Counted from the first letter of the stretch, positions 1-8,025 are shown. The stretch: DNA of 64,000 nucleotides from Roseiarcus sp963784805 (GCA_963784805.1 CAWASR010000028.1:1-64000), one strand, 5' to 3'. The notes: generated by a model not told the origin, from the sequence alone. Program-made: numbers and translations.

Positions 1-296
1 ACTCCTTGTGAATACCCAAGAAAGTCAACGATTTCAGAAGGGTTTAGACCCTCAGCCGACGGGGCTATACACCACGAGGTACGCCAAAATTTGGGGGTCG
101 GCAGGGCAACCCAACATCGGCGCAGCGCGACCGCGGCGCTGCGGTTAGAGCCCTTCGCATGTGTTCGCGAAGCGACTTGTTACCAGGGAGCCGTCTAGCC
201 GTCAGACCGAAATGCGCTGCTGTTGGCGTGACAAACCCGTAGCGCCAGTCAACAGCTTGTATACGAAAGTTGCCAAGGACACTGTCGAAAAAACAA
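1..296. other. Intergenic, no gene seen
   Basis: No reading frame here has a recognisable product. The only long frame is on the minus strand and is the shadow of the cyclase gene that follows. I see no tRNA, terminator or convincing promoter. The stretch must contain the promoter of the cyclase fusion gene, but no clear -35/-10 pair stands out. Confidence 0.5.
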
Positions 297-1670
297 ATGC
301 CGAACCTCCGATCTCTGCCCGACAACGTCACGATCGACTGCGCCACAGGCGAGTCCGTGCTGGAGGCCTCGCGCCGCACGCATCTCCCGATTGCGCACGC
401 CTGCGGCGGCAAGGCGAAATGCTCGACCTGCCGCATCTGGATCCTGGAGGGCGCGGACGCCTGTCCGGCGAAAGAGGGGCTCGAGCGGGAATTGACCGCC
501 CGGCTAGGCCTGACCGACGACATCCGCCTTGCTTGCCAGCTCCGCCCGACTGGCGACATGACGTTCCGCCGCCTCGTGCTCGACGAGACGGATCTCCGCG
601 TCGCAAATCAATTGCATCGTAGCGCCGCCTCAAGGTCTGGCGAGGTGAAGCCTGTCGTCCTCTTCTTCTCCGACGTCGCCGGCTTCACCAGCTTTTCCGA
701 GACGCTGACGCCCTATGACGTGATGTATCTTCTGAACCGCTACTTCACACAGGTCGGCGAGTTGATCGAACGCAACGATGGCTACATCGACAAGTTCATC
801 GGGGACGGTCTGATGGCGATATTCGGCGTCGAGGGGCAGCCCGACGCGCCGATCCGCTCGGTGAACGCGGCGCTACAGACGCTTGCCGCCGTCGACCGGA
901 TGAAGCCCTTCTTCGCCTCGATGTACGGGATCGACTTCAATATCCGCATCGGCCTGCATTTGGGCGAGGCGGTAATCGGCTCGATCGGATCACCTGGACA
1001 CGAGCGGCTGACTGCGATCGGCGATGCCGTCAACGTCGCAAGCCGCGTCGAGGCCGCCAACAAGGAGGCCGGCACTCGGCTCCTCATTTCCGAGGCGCTA
1101 TACGATCGCGTCAAAGACGAAGTTGAGATGAGCGACTTCATCCGCGTGCGGCTTCGCGGCACCTCGGACCGCATCACGCTCTACGAGATAGTGAAGCTGC
1201 GCCCGGAAACCGAACGCGCGCTAAACGCTGTCGCTACCCGCGAGACGGTACAGCTCGCCGGCAAGATCTGGCACAAGGCCATTCGCCTCGATTCCCTGGT
1301 CGAGGGCGAGCCGAAGGTGCTTGAATTTCCTGGCTTTTATGCCGTGCTCCTCAGAAAGGGCGAACAAATCTTCGCCTTCAACAATGCCTGCCCTCATCTG
1401 AAGCTGCCGTTCTTCGAGCCGGCGCCGACGGCGACGGGACCGACAAAGTCAGTCAGCAGCATCGACGACGAGGGAGTCATCAAATGCCGCTGGCACGAGA
1501 GCCGTTTCGATCTCACGTCCGGCGAGATCGTCAGCTGGTGTGTGGCGCTTAACGATGCCGGAATGTCTCCTGGCATGCCGATGCTAGGAGATATTTCGAA
1601 AAACCGGGCGCCGCTCAACCTCATTCCTTGGCGTGAGGAAGCGGGCCATATCTGGCTCGCGCTCAGCTGA
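297..1670 (+). CDS. Ferredoxin / class III adenylate cyclase / Rieske fusion protein
   Basis: Predicted to make cAMP from ATP, with iron-sulfur domains at both ends. Numbering here follows the longer TTG start at 270 (466 aa). Residues 10-110 are a plant-type [2Fe-2S] ferredoxin domain with Cys45, Cys51, Cys54 and Cys89. Residues 128-310 are a class III cyclase catalytic domain: FSDVAGFTSF with metal-binding Asp135, KFIGDG with Lys175 and Asp179, and AIGDAVNVASR with Asp252, Asn255 and Arg259, so the usual catalytic set is complete and reads as ATP-specific. Residues 325-466 are a Rieske domain with CPH (374-376) and CRWH (406-409). I prefer ATG 297, because MPNLRSLPDNVT is how such ferredoxin domains normally begin. 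There are no transmembrane segments, so it should be cytosolic. Ferredoxin-cyclase fusions are known in alphaproteobacteria; the additional Rieske domain is the unusual part. Redox gating of cAMP synthesis is inference. Confidence 0.9.
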   Translation: MPNLRSLPDNVTIDCATGESVLEASRRTHLPIAHACGGKAKCSTCRIWILEGADACPAKEGLERELTARLGLTDDIRLACQLRPTGDMTFRRLVLDETDLRVANQLHRSAASRSGEVKPVVLFFSDVAGFTSFSETLTPYDVMYLLNRYFTQVGELIERNDGYIDKFIGDGLMAIFGVEGQPDAPIRSVNAALQTLAAVDRMKPFFASMYGIDFNIRIGLHLGEAVIGSIGSPGHERLTAIGDAVNVASRVEAANKEAGTRLLISEALYDRVKDEVEMSDFIRVRLRGTSDRITLYEIVKLRPETERALNAVATRETVQLAGKIWHKAIRLDSLVEGEPKVLEFPGFYAVLLRKGEQIFAFNNACPHLKLPFFEPAPTATGPTKSVSSIDDEGVIKCRWHESRFDLTSGEIVSWCVALNDAGMSPGMPMLGDISKNRAPLNLIPWREEAGHIWLALS

Positions 1671-1720
1671 GGCCTGACCGAGAAACCCCAATTCGGCATT
1701 GTCACAAAGCTCTTTTGCAG

Positions 1721-1757
1721 TATGATGGTAAAGGCGGGCCTGTCACCGTCACCGTAA
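1721..1757 (+). repeat. Dispersed repeat R, copy 1
   Basis: Contains ATGATGGTAAAGGCGGGCC followed by a GTCACCGT run. The same core recurs inverted at 6180-6216 (near-identical over about 27 bp) and, more diverged, inverted at 2790-2822. Copies 1 and 2 flank the rlpA-like gene in opposite orientations. It is noncoding in its present context. Confidence 0.6.
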
Positions 1758-1809
1758 TACCGCCCATCTGAAAGGGATTTGAGCGCGTGTCATGGTAATC
1801 CGGGGAGCG

Positions 1810-2589
1810 CTAATCGAAGACCCGGCGAAGTTCTGCGAAGAGCCAATACACGGTGTTCGAAGCCTGCGGTCGCTCCGCGGCTTCACAGGACGCCGCAGCG
1901 CAATGGCTCGCAGAGCGCGTTATAGGAGCTTTGCGCTGCAAAACTTCGGCCAGGGCGCCGACGGGGATGCTCTCGGCCGCCTCCATATCCGCCAGGCCGC
2001 TCACGGGGATGCTCTCGGCCCGCTCCACCCCGCTTGAACCGACTTCTGTAGGGGCGGCGACGACGGGCGCCAGATCGTCCGTGCTCTCAGCGAGTCGGAC
2101 AAGCCGCAATCGGAAATTCTCGCATCCCAACGCATCGCCGGACAGCGGCGCCGCTCGGTCGCCGACCGAGTTGGTTCGTCGATGCTCCGCGAGATCGGAG
2201 CCGTAACTGCAGATCGCATAGGACGAGGTCTCGTCGAACACAGGCGCCACCGGCCGCGAAGGCCTGGCGCTGGCCTCCAAGGTTTCCGCGGAAATGCGCT
2301 CGATCCTAACGTGGGCCAGCCCGGCGTGCCGGAAGCCGAGCATCACGGCGGCCGCAGTCGAAACGTCGATGACCCTTCCGTGGATGAACGGCCCCCGATC
2401 GACGATCCTGACGATTACGGACCGGCCGTTGTCGAGATTGAGGACCCTGACCCGCGATCCCATCGGCAGGCTGCGATGCGCCGCGGTCAGTCCTTGAGCG
2501 CCATAGAACGACGCCAGGCCCACCTCGGTCGCCGAGGCGTCGCAGCCAATACCGAGAGCGATCGCGCAGAAAACAAAAAGTGTTCGCAT
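1810..2589 (-). CDS. RlpA-like double-psi beta-barrel protein, secreted
   Basis: Septal-ring lytic transglycosylase RlpA family. From ATG 2589 the protein is 259 aa and starts with a signal peptide (MRTLFVFCAIALGIGCDASA). A double-psi beta-barrel domain follows, with ASFYG, LTAAHRSLPMGSRVRV, VDRGPF and the RVIDVS segment; the His and Asp that serve RlpA catalysis are both present. There is no lipobox at the cleavage site and no SPOR domain. The C-terminal half is low-complexity, with two copies of an AESIPV segment. A GAGG element precedes ATG 2589, which is preferred over a start 36 nt upstream because it places the signal peptide at the N-terminus. Likely periplasmic peptidoglycan remodelling; whether it cleaves naked glycan cannot be told from sequence. 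Confidence 0.8.
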   Translation of the reverse strand: MRTLFVFCAIALGIGCDASATEVGLASFYGAQGLTAAHRSLPMGSRVRVLNLDNGRSVIVRIVDRGPFIHGRVIDVSTAAAVMLGFRHAGLAHVRIERISAETLEASARPSRPVAPVFDETSSYAICSYGSDLAEHRRTNSVGDRAAPLSGDALGCENFRLRLVRLAESTDDLAPVVAAPTEVGSSGVERAESIPVSGLADMEAAESIPVGALAEVLQRKAPITRSASHCAAASCEAAERPQASNTVYWLFAELRRVFD

Positions 2590-2789
2590 CCGCAGCTTGC
2601 CTCGTGCGCCTCGCGCCCGCTCCAAGTCCGCCGCAATGGAAACACAAAATTAACCAACTTGCCAGCCGTCCGAGTGTCGGGGCTTAGCGCGCCTGAAAGG
2701 CCCGCACGAACGTCCCAACCGAGTCCGTTGATGCGCTCGAAGGATTTCCTCGCACCACGCTCCCCTGTTTGCTTCGCCTCAGGGCCTAT

Positions 2790-2822
2790 GGGATGACGGT
2801 GACACGCCCGTCTTTACCTATT
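2790..2822 (-). repeat. Dispersed repeat R, copy 2
   Basis: Reads on the minus strand as ATAGGTAAAGACGGGCG then TGTCACCGTCA, matching the core of the copy at 1721-1757 with several mismatches. With copy 1 it brackets the rlpA-like gene as an inverted pair. Confidence 0.5.
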
Positions 2823-3028
2823 TTTCCTCGACATCTGCGACATGGCCCGTGGGCTTGCGTCCCTGCTTGCGGGGGGTGACGAACGGAGTGGAGGCGGGTC
2901 ATAGGACAACATGGCATGGCGCACAGAAAAGGGTAAAGGAGGGCTCAATCCCCAATTCCTTCGCTTGTGCTCGCTCATCGCCCTTCTAGAGACGGGCGTC
3001 TCACGACGCCCTTTGAGCGCGCCGCCTT

Positions 3029-3130
3029 ACCCGGACGGCTTCGGCATAACGCCCCGCGTCGGCGCATTCCGGCGCCGGCGGCCCGTCGCCGCCGATGGCG
3101 ACATTCTCTTCCTGAAAAGCCGAACCTATG
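3029..3130 (+). repeat. Long dispersed repeat, copy A
   Basis: About 100 bp alignable with 6358-6475. Shared blocks include CTTCGGCATAA, GCATTCCGGCGCCG, GCCGCCGATGGCGA and TTCCTGAAAAGC. Copy B carries an extra segment of about 15 bp, apparently a local duplication around the GGCGA block. Copy A is broken off at its 3' end by the hairpin element at 3131. Confidence 0.75.
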
Positions 3131-3199
3131 CTAGCAGCCTGTCGGACTGGGGTTGCGGTTGTGACCGCAGGCGCGACGTTAAGTCCGACAGGCTGCTAG
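3131..3199. mobile_element. MITE-like element with 18-bp perfect inverted ends
   Basis: CTAGCAGCCTGTCGGACT at 3131-3148 is the exact reverse complement of 3182-3199, with 33 nt between. The outermost CTAG on each side is itself palindromic, so it can be read either as part of the inverted repeats or as a 4-bp CTAG target duplication flanking 14-bp ends. CTAG-like 4-bp duplications are known for the IS5 group, and an IS5 transposase scrap lies at 57.5 kb; a link is inference. It interrupts long repeat A. There is no U-run on either side, which argues against a simple terminator. Confidence 0.6.
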
Positions 3200-3512
3200 A
3201 CCCCCTCTGACCGCTTGGGAGCTCTAACCAGCGCAATGCGGGGCGATGCCGAACGCTTCGTCGGCATATGTCCAGCGTCGCGTTGCGGGGATGAGGGAAA
3301 GTCGCCCGCAGGGCCGCGACGCGGCTTCATCACGGACCGTTGCCTTGAATTGTCGCTCTAGGACTAACAACGGACAACGGTCGGTCCGGATGTGCAACGG
3401 CTAGGCCGAGAATGACCCATCAGCGACATCAGTTCAAATGGAACAACATCTTCCGCAGACTGATCGACAAACCCTGCCGGATCCGCAAGTCAGCCGTGGC
3501 AGCCCGGTGCCG

Positions 3513-4376
3513 TCACCGCCGCCCTATCGTCAGCAGCAATTCGTTCGGGCCTTCCCAGCCGGCAGGTGTGTTGAATGCGCTGAGTTTGGCTTCGATCTCG
3601 GCCCAGGCCGCTTCTCTTGCCGCGGAATCGAGCCGGCTCAGAATTTGCAAGATAGGCCCCGCCGACGTGCGGATGAAATCGAGATAGTCTTTCACCGACG
3701 ATAGCCGAAATGGCGCCATGACCTTGGTCGTCGCAACTCCCGAGAAGCCGGCATGATGGAACAGATCATCGGTAAGACCCGGCCTGCCGAGGCTGAGCAG
3801 CCCGCCAGGCTGATACGGATCGCGCGGCGGCAGGCCGGCGTGTTTGAGCGCAGTTGAAACCAGAATTGCCACGCAGGGGTTTTTGTCGGGCGTTGAAAAC
3901 ACCATGGTGCAGGCCCGGCCGCCCGGTTTCAAAGCCTTAAACATTTCCTGTAGCCCCTTGCCGGGGTTGGGAAAGAACATCAAGCCAAGACGGGAGATTG
4001 CCGCATCGAAGCTCGATTCGGGCACCATCAGATCTTCACCGTCCGCAGCCTGTGTTTCCACATTGCGGTGACCGGCTTGTTGCGCATTACGCTGGGCGAT
4101 TTCGAGGATGGCGGGAGACAGATCGGTTGCGAGCACCGAACCATTCACTCCGACGCGGGCGGCGATGTCGAGCGTCTGATCGCCCGCGCCGGCCGCAATG
4201 TCGAGCACGCGCGCGCCCGGCCTGACGTCGGCCATAGTGAGCATTGCGTCGGTCGAATCGCGCAGCCAGTCGCGGATGCGCGTGCCTTGATCGTTCCAGC
4301 CCTCCGCCGACTCATTCCATTGGGTGCGGGTGGCAGCTTTGAATGTCTCCGGATCGAAAGGCGCTGCTGCGTTCAT
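3513..4376 (-). CDS. SAM-dependent methyltransferase, UbiE-like
   Basis: 287 aa class I methyltransferase. The SAM-binding motif I is VLDIAAGAGDQT near residue 58, with motif II/III features ATDLSPAIL and QAADGEDL, and motif post-I LKPGGRACTMVFS. ATG 4376 has a GGAG element about 9 nt upstream. It lies 59 nt downstream of the cupin gene on the same strand, so the two are probably co-transcribed and divergent from the LysR gene at 4934. The substrate cannot be deduced; UbiE/Coq5 similarity alone does not make it a quinone methylase. Confidence 0.8.
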   Translation of the reverse strand: MNAAAPFDPETFKAATRTQWNESAEGWNDQGTRIRDWLRDSTDAMLTMADVRPGARVLDIAAGAGDQTLDIAARVGVNGSVLATDLSPAILEIAQRNAQQAGHRNVETQAADGEDLMVPESSFDAAISRLGLMFFPNPGKGLQEMFKALKPGGRACTMVFSTPDKNPCVAILVSTALKHAGLPPRDPYQPGGLLSLGRPGLTDDLFHHAGFSGVATTKVMAPFRLSSVKDYLDFIRTSAGPILQILSRLDSAAREAAWAEIEAKLSAFNTPAGWEGPNELLLTIGRR

Positions 4377-4435
4377 GATATTTCACTCCATCGATTGCGG
4401 TTGGCGTTGCAAGGCCGGGTCGGACCAGAACGGAT

Positions 4436-4822
4436 TTAGGGCGCGAGGTCCGCGAACGACGTGTCGGGGTCGCTCACATAGACCATTGCGAGTTGGGTCG
4501 CCTCGGTTGCGCTCGGGTTGACGCCGGTCATTTTGATATGCGGCGGCTCGATTATTGCTGCCCCCGCATTGGCCGTGATCGGATCCCGGCCTTCCAATTC
4601 CAGCGTGAAGGCGCCTTGCACGACATAGACGGCCACCGGAAATCGATGCGTATGCCGTGGCGTTCTGTCGCCGGGATTGAGGGTCGCGCTGATGATCCGC
4701 AATTCCTGCCTATCGCCCGTCGGCATGCCCCCGACTAGCGCGCGATGGACAATCCTGAGCATGGCGGCAGGCCCCGTCGATGACCCCGAGGGTACCTCGT
4801 CGGCTTTCGTTGAATTTATCAC
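4436..4822 (-). CDS. Small single-domain cupin protein
   Basis: 128 aa with one cupin barrel. Cupin motif 1 is RHTHRFPVAVYVVQGAFTLE, and the second half holds PHIKMTGVNPS. Metal-binding His residues of motif 1 are present. GTG 4822 is used as the start, with an AGAGGA element somewhat far upstream; an internal ATG at 4762 is possible but would cut the N-terminal strand. First gene of a probable two-gene unit with the methyltransferase, divergent from the LysR regulator. Function is unknown. Confidence 0.7.
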   Translation of the reverse strand: MINSTKADEVPSGSSTGPAAMLRIVHRALVGGMPTGDRQELRIISATLNPGDRTPRHTHRFPVAVYVVQGAFTLELEGRDPITANAGAAIIEPPHIKMTGVNPSATEATQLAMVYVSDPDTSFADLAP

Positions 4823-4933
4823 TTGGCGCTCATTCCTCTTGGGAAAACTGGTAGAGCCTTTTTACGCCGAGGCTGTGGGGCCGCGGCAGCCGCAAGATTG
4901 CTCTAGGGGGCCTCAGAAGTGCATAGCCGAGCC

Positions 4934-5824
4934 ATGTTCGACTGGAACGACCTGAAATACTTTCTGGCCGTCGCGCGCCATAACAGTACGATCGCTGCCG
5001 GAAAGGCGCTTGGTCTTAGCCAGTCAACGGTGCAGCGACGGCTCAGCGAACTTGAGCGCCGGATCGGGCGGAAGCTGGTTGCGCGCCAGCCGGCCGGTTA
5101 TCGCCTGACCGAGTTTGGCGAAGCGCTGCGGCCTTACGCGGAACGGGTCGAGACCGCCGTCGCCGATCTCGAGTTGCGCGTAGGTGACACCACCCGTGAC
5201 CTGACCGGCGTTATTCGCGTAACCTGTCCGGAGCCGATCGTCTACCGGATGACACAATCGGCATTCATCAACCGCTTCCACGCCCGCCATCCGAAGCTGC
5301 GTGTCGAATTCGTGACCAGCGACCGCTATCTCGATCTGTCGAAAGGAGAGGTGGACGTCGCTTTCCGCTCGGGCGACACGGAAGATGAGCTGGTCGGCCG
5401 CAAAATCGCGGATTCTCTTTGGGCGGTCTACGCCAGCCGCGCATACATCGGACAGCACGGCAAGCCGGAACGCATCGAGGATTTATGCGATCACCAGATG
5501 GTGGGTTTCGACGACACGCTGCGCAACCATCGCGCGGCGGTATGGCTGCGGGAAGTTGCGCCAGACGCCAAGATGTCGGCCCGCAACAACAGCGTGCTGG
5601 GTCTAGTTTATGCGGTGAAGTCAGGCATCGGCCTCGGTCCGCTGCCGACCGCACTAGGCGATGCCGAACCCGATCTGGTGCGCGTGCTGGGGCCCGTCCC
5701 GGCGCTTGCGAGAAGCTGGCGGCTGCTGACGCATCCCGACCTGAGGCGGACCCCACGCATAGCTGCGTTCTTCGACTTCGTGATCGAGGAGCGCGAGACG
5801 TTGAAATCGATTCTTACCGGCTAG
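4934..5824 (+). CDS. LysR-family transcriptional regulator
   Basis: 296 aa. N-terminal winged helix-turn-helix (MFDWNDLKYFLAVARH, then ALGLSQSTVQRRLSELE) followed by a LysR substrate-binding domain. ATG 4934 is chosen over an ATG 15 nt upstream because LysR proteins of this subgroup begin directly with the F-D-W-N-D-L-K-Y-F segment. Divergent from the cupin/methyltransferase pair across about 110 nt, the classic arrangement for a LysR regulator and its target. Confidence 0.85.
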   Translation: MFDWNDLKYFLAVARHNSTIAAGKALGLSQSTVQRRLSELERRIGRKLVARQPAGYRLTEFGEALRPYAERVETAVADLELRVGDTTRDLTGVIRVTCPEPIVYRMTQSAFINRFHARHPKLRVEFVTSDRYLDLSKGEVDVAFRSGDTEDELVGRKIADSLWAVYASRAYIGQHGKPERIEDLCDHQMVGFDDTLRNHRAAVWLREVAPDAKMSARNNSVLGLVYAVKSGIGLGPLPTALGDAEPDLVRVLGPVPALARSWRLLTHPDLRRTPRIAAFFDFVIEERETLKSILTG

Positions 5825-6179
5825 CGAAAAGGATTGCTGCTTTTTCTGCGCTCCAGCGAAGGGCGCGAATGGCACTTCGCCTTATTCGCTGCATTGCCAC
5901 ACTGGCGGTCGCTATCGGAAGCATAGCGGACAAATGGCGGGTTTTATAAATTGCATGTCGCGTTTGACGCAACGCCGACCTGCGAGGGATTTGGCGCGTA
6001 AACCTGCCCAATTATTAACGAATGGTGAATGCGACGCTATATGAGCAATGCCGCATAGTGGCAGCTCTTTGTTCAGCCCACTTCACACATGCGCGCTTTA
6101 ATTTCGTTCATCGCCCCGATGGGGGCCGGACTTAGCGTCGGGATTCCCGCAACGAGGCCAGCCGCAATTCTTGATACGT

Positions 6180-6216
6180 GGATTACGGTGACGGGCCCGC
6201 CTTTACCATCATATTG
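6180..6216 (-). repeat. Dispersed repeat R, copy 3
   Basis: On the minus strand reads ATGATGGTAAAGGCGGGCCC then GTCACCGTAAT. It matches 1721-1757 almost perfectly except for one GTCAC-type duplication present only in copy 1. Confidence 0.65.
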
Positions 6217-6357
6217 CGCCCATGCCAGGCGTCGCTCCGGAGCGTCGCTTGGCCGCTCGGGCGGCACTCGCGGGCGCGACCCCGAGTCCCGCTCATGCCG
6301 AGGCCCCTTGATCGGGACTTGCCAATACAGGCGAGATTTTTGTCGCGCGATGAGCCC

Positions 6358-6475
6358 TGCCCGGGCGCTTCGGCATAATGCCCCGTATCGACGCATTCCG
6401 GCGCCGACGGCCCGCCGCCGCCGATGGCGATTCCCGCCGGTGGCGACATTCGCTTCCTGAAAAGCAGAACCCGTG
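6358..6475 (+). repeat. Long dispersed repeat, copy B
   Basis: Aligned with 3029-3130. The end, CTGAAAAGCAGAACCCGTG followed by TTATG, is also recognisable at 59185-59206 as GAAAATCAGAAGCCGTG followed by TTATG, so this tail may be a separate module shared by three sites. Confidence 0.7.
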
Positions 6476-6565
6476 TTATGATCGTCTTACTGACGAACTC
6501 AGGGGGCCGCTTGTTCCACGGCGGCGGGACGGGTTTGGCGGGATTAAGGAGCGGGAGAAAAAAAC

Positions 6566-6613
6566 AATTTGGATTCGCGTCTAACCCCTTGAAATGGCTC
6601 AATTCGCGGAAGG
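6566..6613 (+). repeat. 48-bp leader repeat, copy 1
   Basis: Contains ATTTGGATTCGCG, then TAA, CCCTTGAAA and CAATTCG-GGAA. The same order and spacing occurs at 59407-59454, with roughly 40 of 48 positions identical. In both places it is followed immediately by a locus-specific repetitive tract. Confidence 0.65.
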
Positions 6614-6618
6614 GAATC

Positions 6619-6699
6619 ATTTGGATTCCGCTTCCCCTGGCTTGGATCCGGCTTCCGTGGGCTTGGATTCCATTGCCGTGGGCTTGGATCGGCTTTCGC
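6619..6699 (+). repeat. Tandem array, about 21-bp unit, four copies
   Basis: Units share the core TTGGATYC followed by a CTTCC or TTGCC segment: ATTTGGATTCCGCTTCCCC, TGGCTTGGATCCGGCTTCCG, then two units starting TGGGCTTGGAT. Spacing is 20-21 bp. It directly follows the 48-bp leader repeat. I see no coding role. Confidence 0.65.
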
Positions 6700-6775
6700 C
6701 GGGTCTCAGCGGTCTGAGCAGCGTTCAGAAGCTTCGAGGCGGTTCGCCGCAAGTTCGGCGCCCCCGGTTGCGAAC

Positions 6776-7753
6776 CTAGCCGAGCACATACGCCCTCGTG
6801 GCTTCCGGGTCGTCGGTGGAAAAGTCGATCGTCTTCAGCTCCTCCCACGCCGCGTCGGGGATGGGAAAGCGCGCCCATTCCAGGGTCTCGCGAACGCGTT
6901 CGGGCTTGGTGACGCCGCAGATCGTCGAGGCGATCCGCGGATCGCGGAGCGAGAACTGCAGCGCCGCCGCGCCCGGCGGCACGCCATGTTTGGCGCACAC
7001 CGCTTCGATCCGCCGGATCGGCGCCAGCATCTCGGACGAGGCCTCCTGATAGACGTAGCGCGCATAGGCGCCCGAGCCCTTGGCCAGAACCCCGCCGGCG
7101 TAGGGGGCGGCGTTGAGGACGGCGATCCCTTTCGAATGCGCGAACTCGATCATCGGCTCGGCGTTGCGATTGGCGAGGGTGAAGCGGTTGTGGGTGATCA
7201 GGGCGTCGAAGTCGAACTCGCTGAGGAGCGGCGTCATGACGGCCACCGGACCCGCCGCCAGACCGACAGCCCGCGCCAGACCTTCTTCCTTGATCCGGAA
7301 CAATTCCCTGATCGCGCCGTTCGGCGCCGCGATTTCCTCGAATGAGGCTGCGTGTTCGGGATCGTGCAGATGCAGGAGATCGATCCTGTCGACGCCGAGC
7401 GCGGCGAGGCTTTGCTCCAGCGAACGCCGGGCCTGGGCGGCGTCGAAGCGGTTGGTCTTCGGATCGCGATCGAGCTTGGTCGAGATGACAAATCCTTCAG
7501 GCAGGCCGCCGCGCTCGCGGATCGCGGCGCCGATGCGCTCCTCGCTGCGGCCGAACCCGTAGATCCGCGCGGTGTCGAGGAAGTTGACGGGGCTCTCGAA
7601 GATCGCCGCGACGGTCGCCTTCGCGCGCGCCTCGTCGACGCCGTAGCCGTAGGTGTCGGGCATGTCGCCGATTCCCGACGCGCCGAAACAAATCTTGGAC
7701 ACCGCGAGATCGGTCCTGCCCAGCTTGACCCGCTCGGTGGCTGACCCGGTCAT
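6776..7753 (-). CDS. Aldo/keto reductase
   Basis: 325 aa NAD(P)H-dependent oxidoreductase of the AKR fold. The catalytic tetrad can be placed at Asp and Tyr of FLDTARIYGFG, Lys of ISTKLDRD and His of LLHLHDP. The C-terminal cofactor segment ICGVTKPERV is typical. ATG 7753 is preceded by GGAGGAAATTC, a strong ribosome site, which decides it against a start 33 nt upstream. The sequence is nearest in style to the L-fucose/D-threo-aldose or pyridoxal dehydrogenase-like branch, but the substrate is not determinable. It stands alone, with repeats downstream. Confidence 0.85.
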   Translation of the reverse strand: MTGSATERVKLGRTDLAVSKICFGASGIGDMPDTYGYGVDEARAKATVAAIFESPVNFLDTARIYGFGRSEERIGAAIRERGGLPEGFVISTKLDRDPKTNRFDAAQARRSLEQSLAALGVDRIDLLHLHDPEHAASFEEIAAPNGAIRELFRIKEEGLARAVGLAAGPVAVMTPLLSEFDFDALITHNRFTLANRNAEPMIEFAHSKGIAVLNAAPYAGGVLAKGSGAYARYVYQEASSEMLAPIRRIEAVCAKHGVPPGAAALQFSLRDPRIASTICGVTKPERVRETLEWARFPIPDAAWEELKTIDFSTDDPEATRAYVLG

Positions 7754-7923
7754 GAATTTCCTCCGCTTGGCTCTAAGGCGCTTCAACGATTTCGCCGGCG
7801 CCGGCGCCTGATTTCATCCCTTAGCATAAGGGAGCGATTTTGACCGCGGCAATGTCCGCGCCTGATTTTTCGCGCTCAGATTCCTGTGGCGCGCAAGGTC
7901 GGGGTTCGGCGCCTCGCGGGTTT

Positions 7924-8025
7924 GGAGCATGATGCGATTTCGTTGAATCGCGTCATGCTCCGGAGTCCCTGAAAACGCGGGATTTTTTGCGAAAAACCGG
8001 TATCCGCTTTTCGCATCCCGCTCTA
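7924..8025. repeat. Rhizobiales-type mosaic hairpin repeat, copy 1
   Basis: Two hairpins in tandem. 7924-7961 pairs GGAGCATGATGCGATT with AATCGCGTCATGCTCC around a 6-nt loop. 7978-8022 pairs GCGGGAT with ATCCCGC and GCGAAAA with TTTTCGC. The right edge supplies the last bases of the ridA-like stop codon on the minus strand. A shorter relative of the second hairpin is at 28994-29058, also abutting a minus-strand stop codon. Confidence 0.65.

Larger units (their letters stand above)
2590..3512. other. Gene-poor stretch with repeats
   Basis: About 920 bases without a convincing gene. It holds repeat R copy 2 (2790-2822), long repeat A (3029-3130) and a 69-bp hairpin element (3131-3199). Short frames here have no recognisable domain and run through the repeats. 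Confidence 0.6.
5825..6775. other. Repeat-rich gene-poor stretch
   Basis: About 950 bases with no credible gene. It contains repeat R copy 3 (6180-6216), long repeat B (6358-6475), a 48-bp leader repeat (6566-6613) and a short tandem array (6619-6699). Several frames of 60-120 codons cross it, but they have no domain and simply translate the repeats. Confidence 0.6.

Noticed and set aside
3131..3199. Rho-independent terminator
   Set aside because: The loop is 33 nt and no U run follows on either strand; inverted ends with CTAG fit a small mobile element better.
2911..3210. 99-codon frame in the first repeat region
   Set aside because: Crosses repeat A and the MITE-like element; its translation is explained by repeat DNA.
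6183..6998. Minus-strand frame of 271 codons over the repeat cluster and the aldo/keto reductase end
   Set aside because: It overlaps a real gene and otherwise only translates the repeats (IQAHG-type units); no start signal and no homology.
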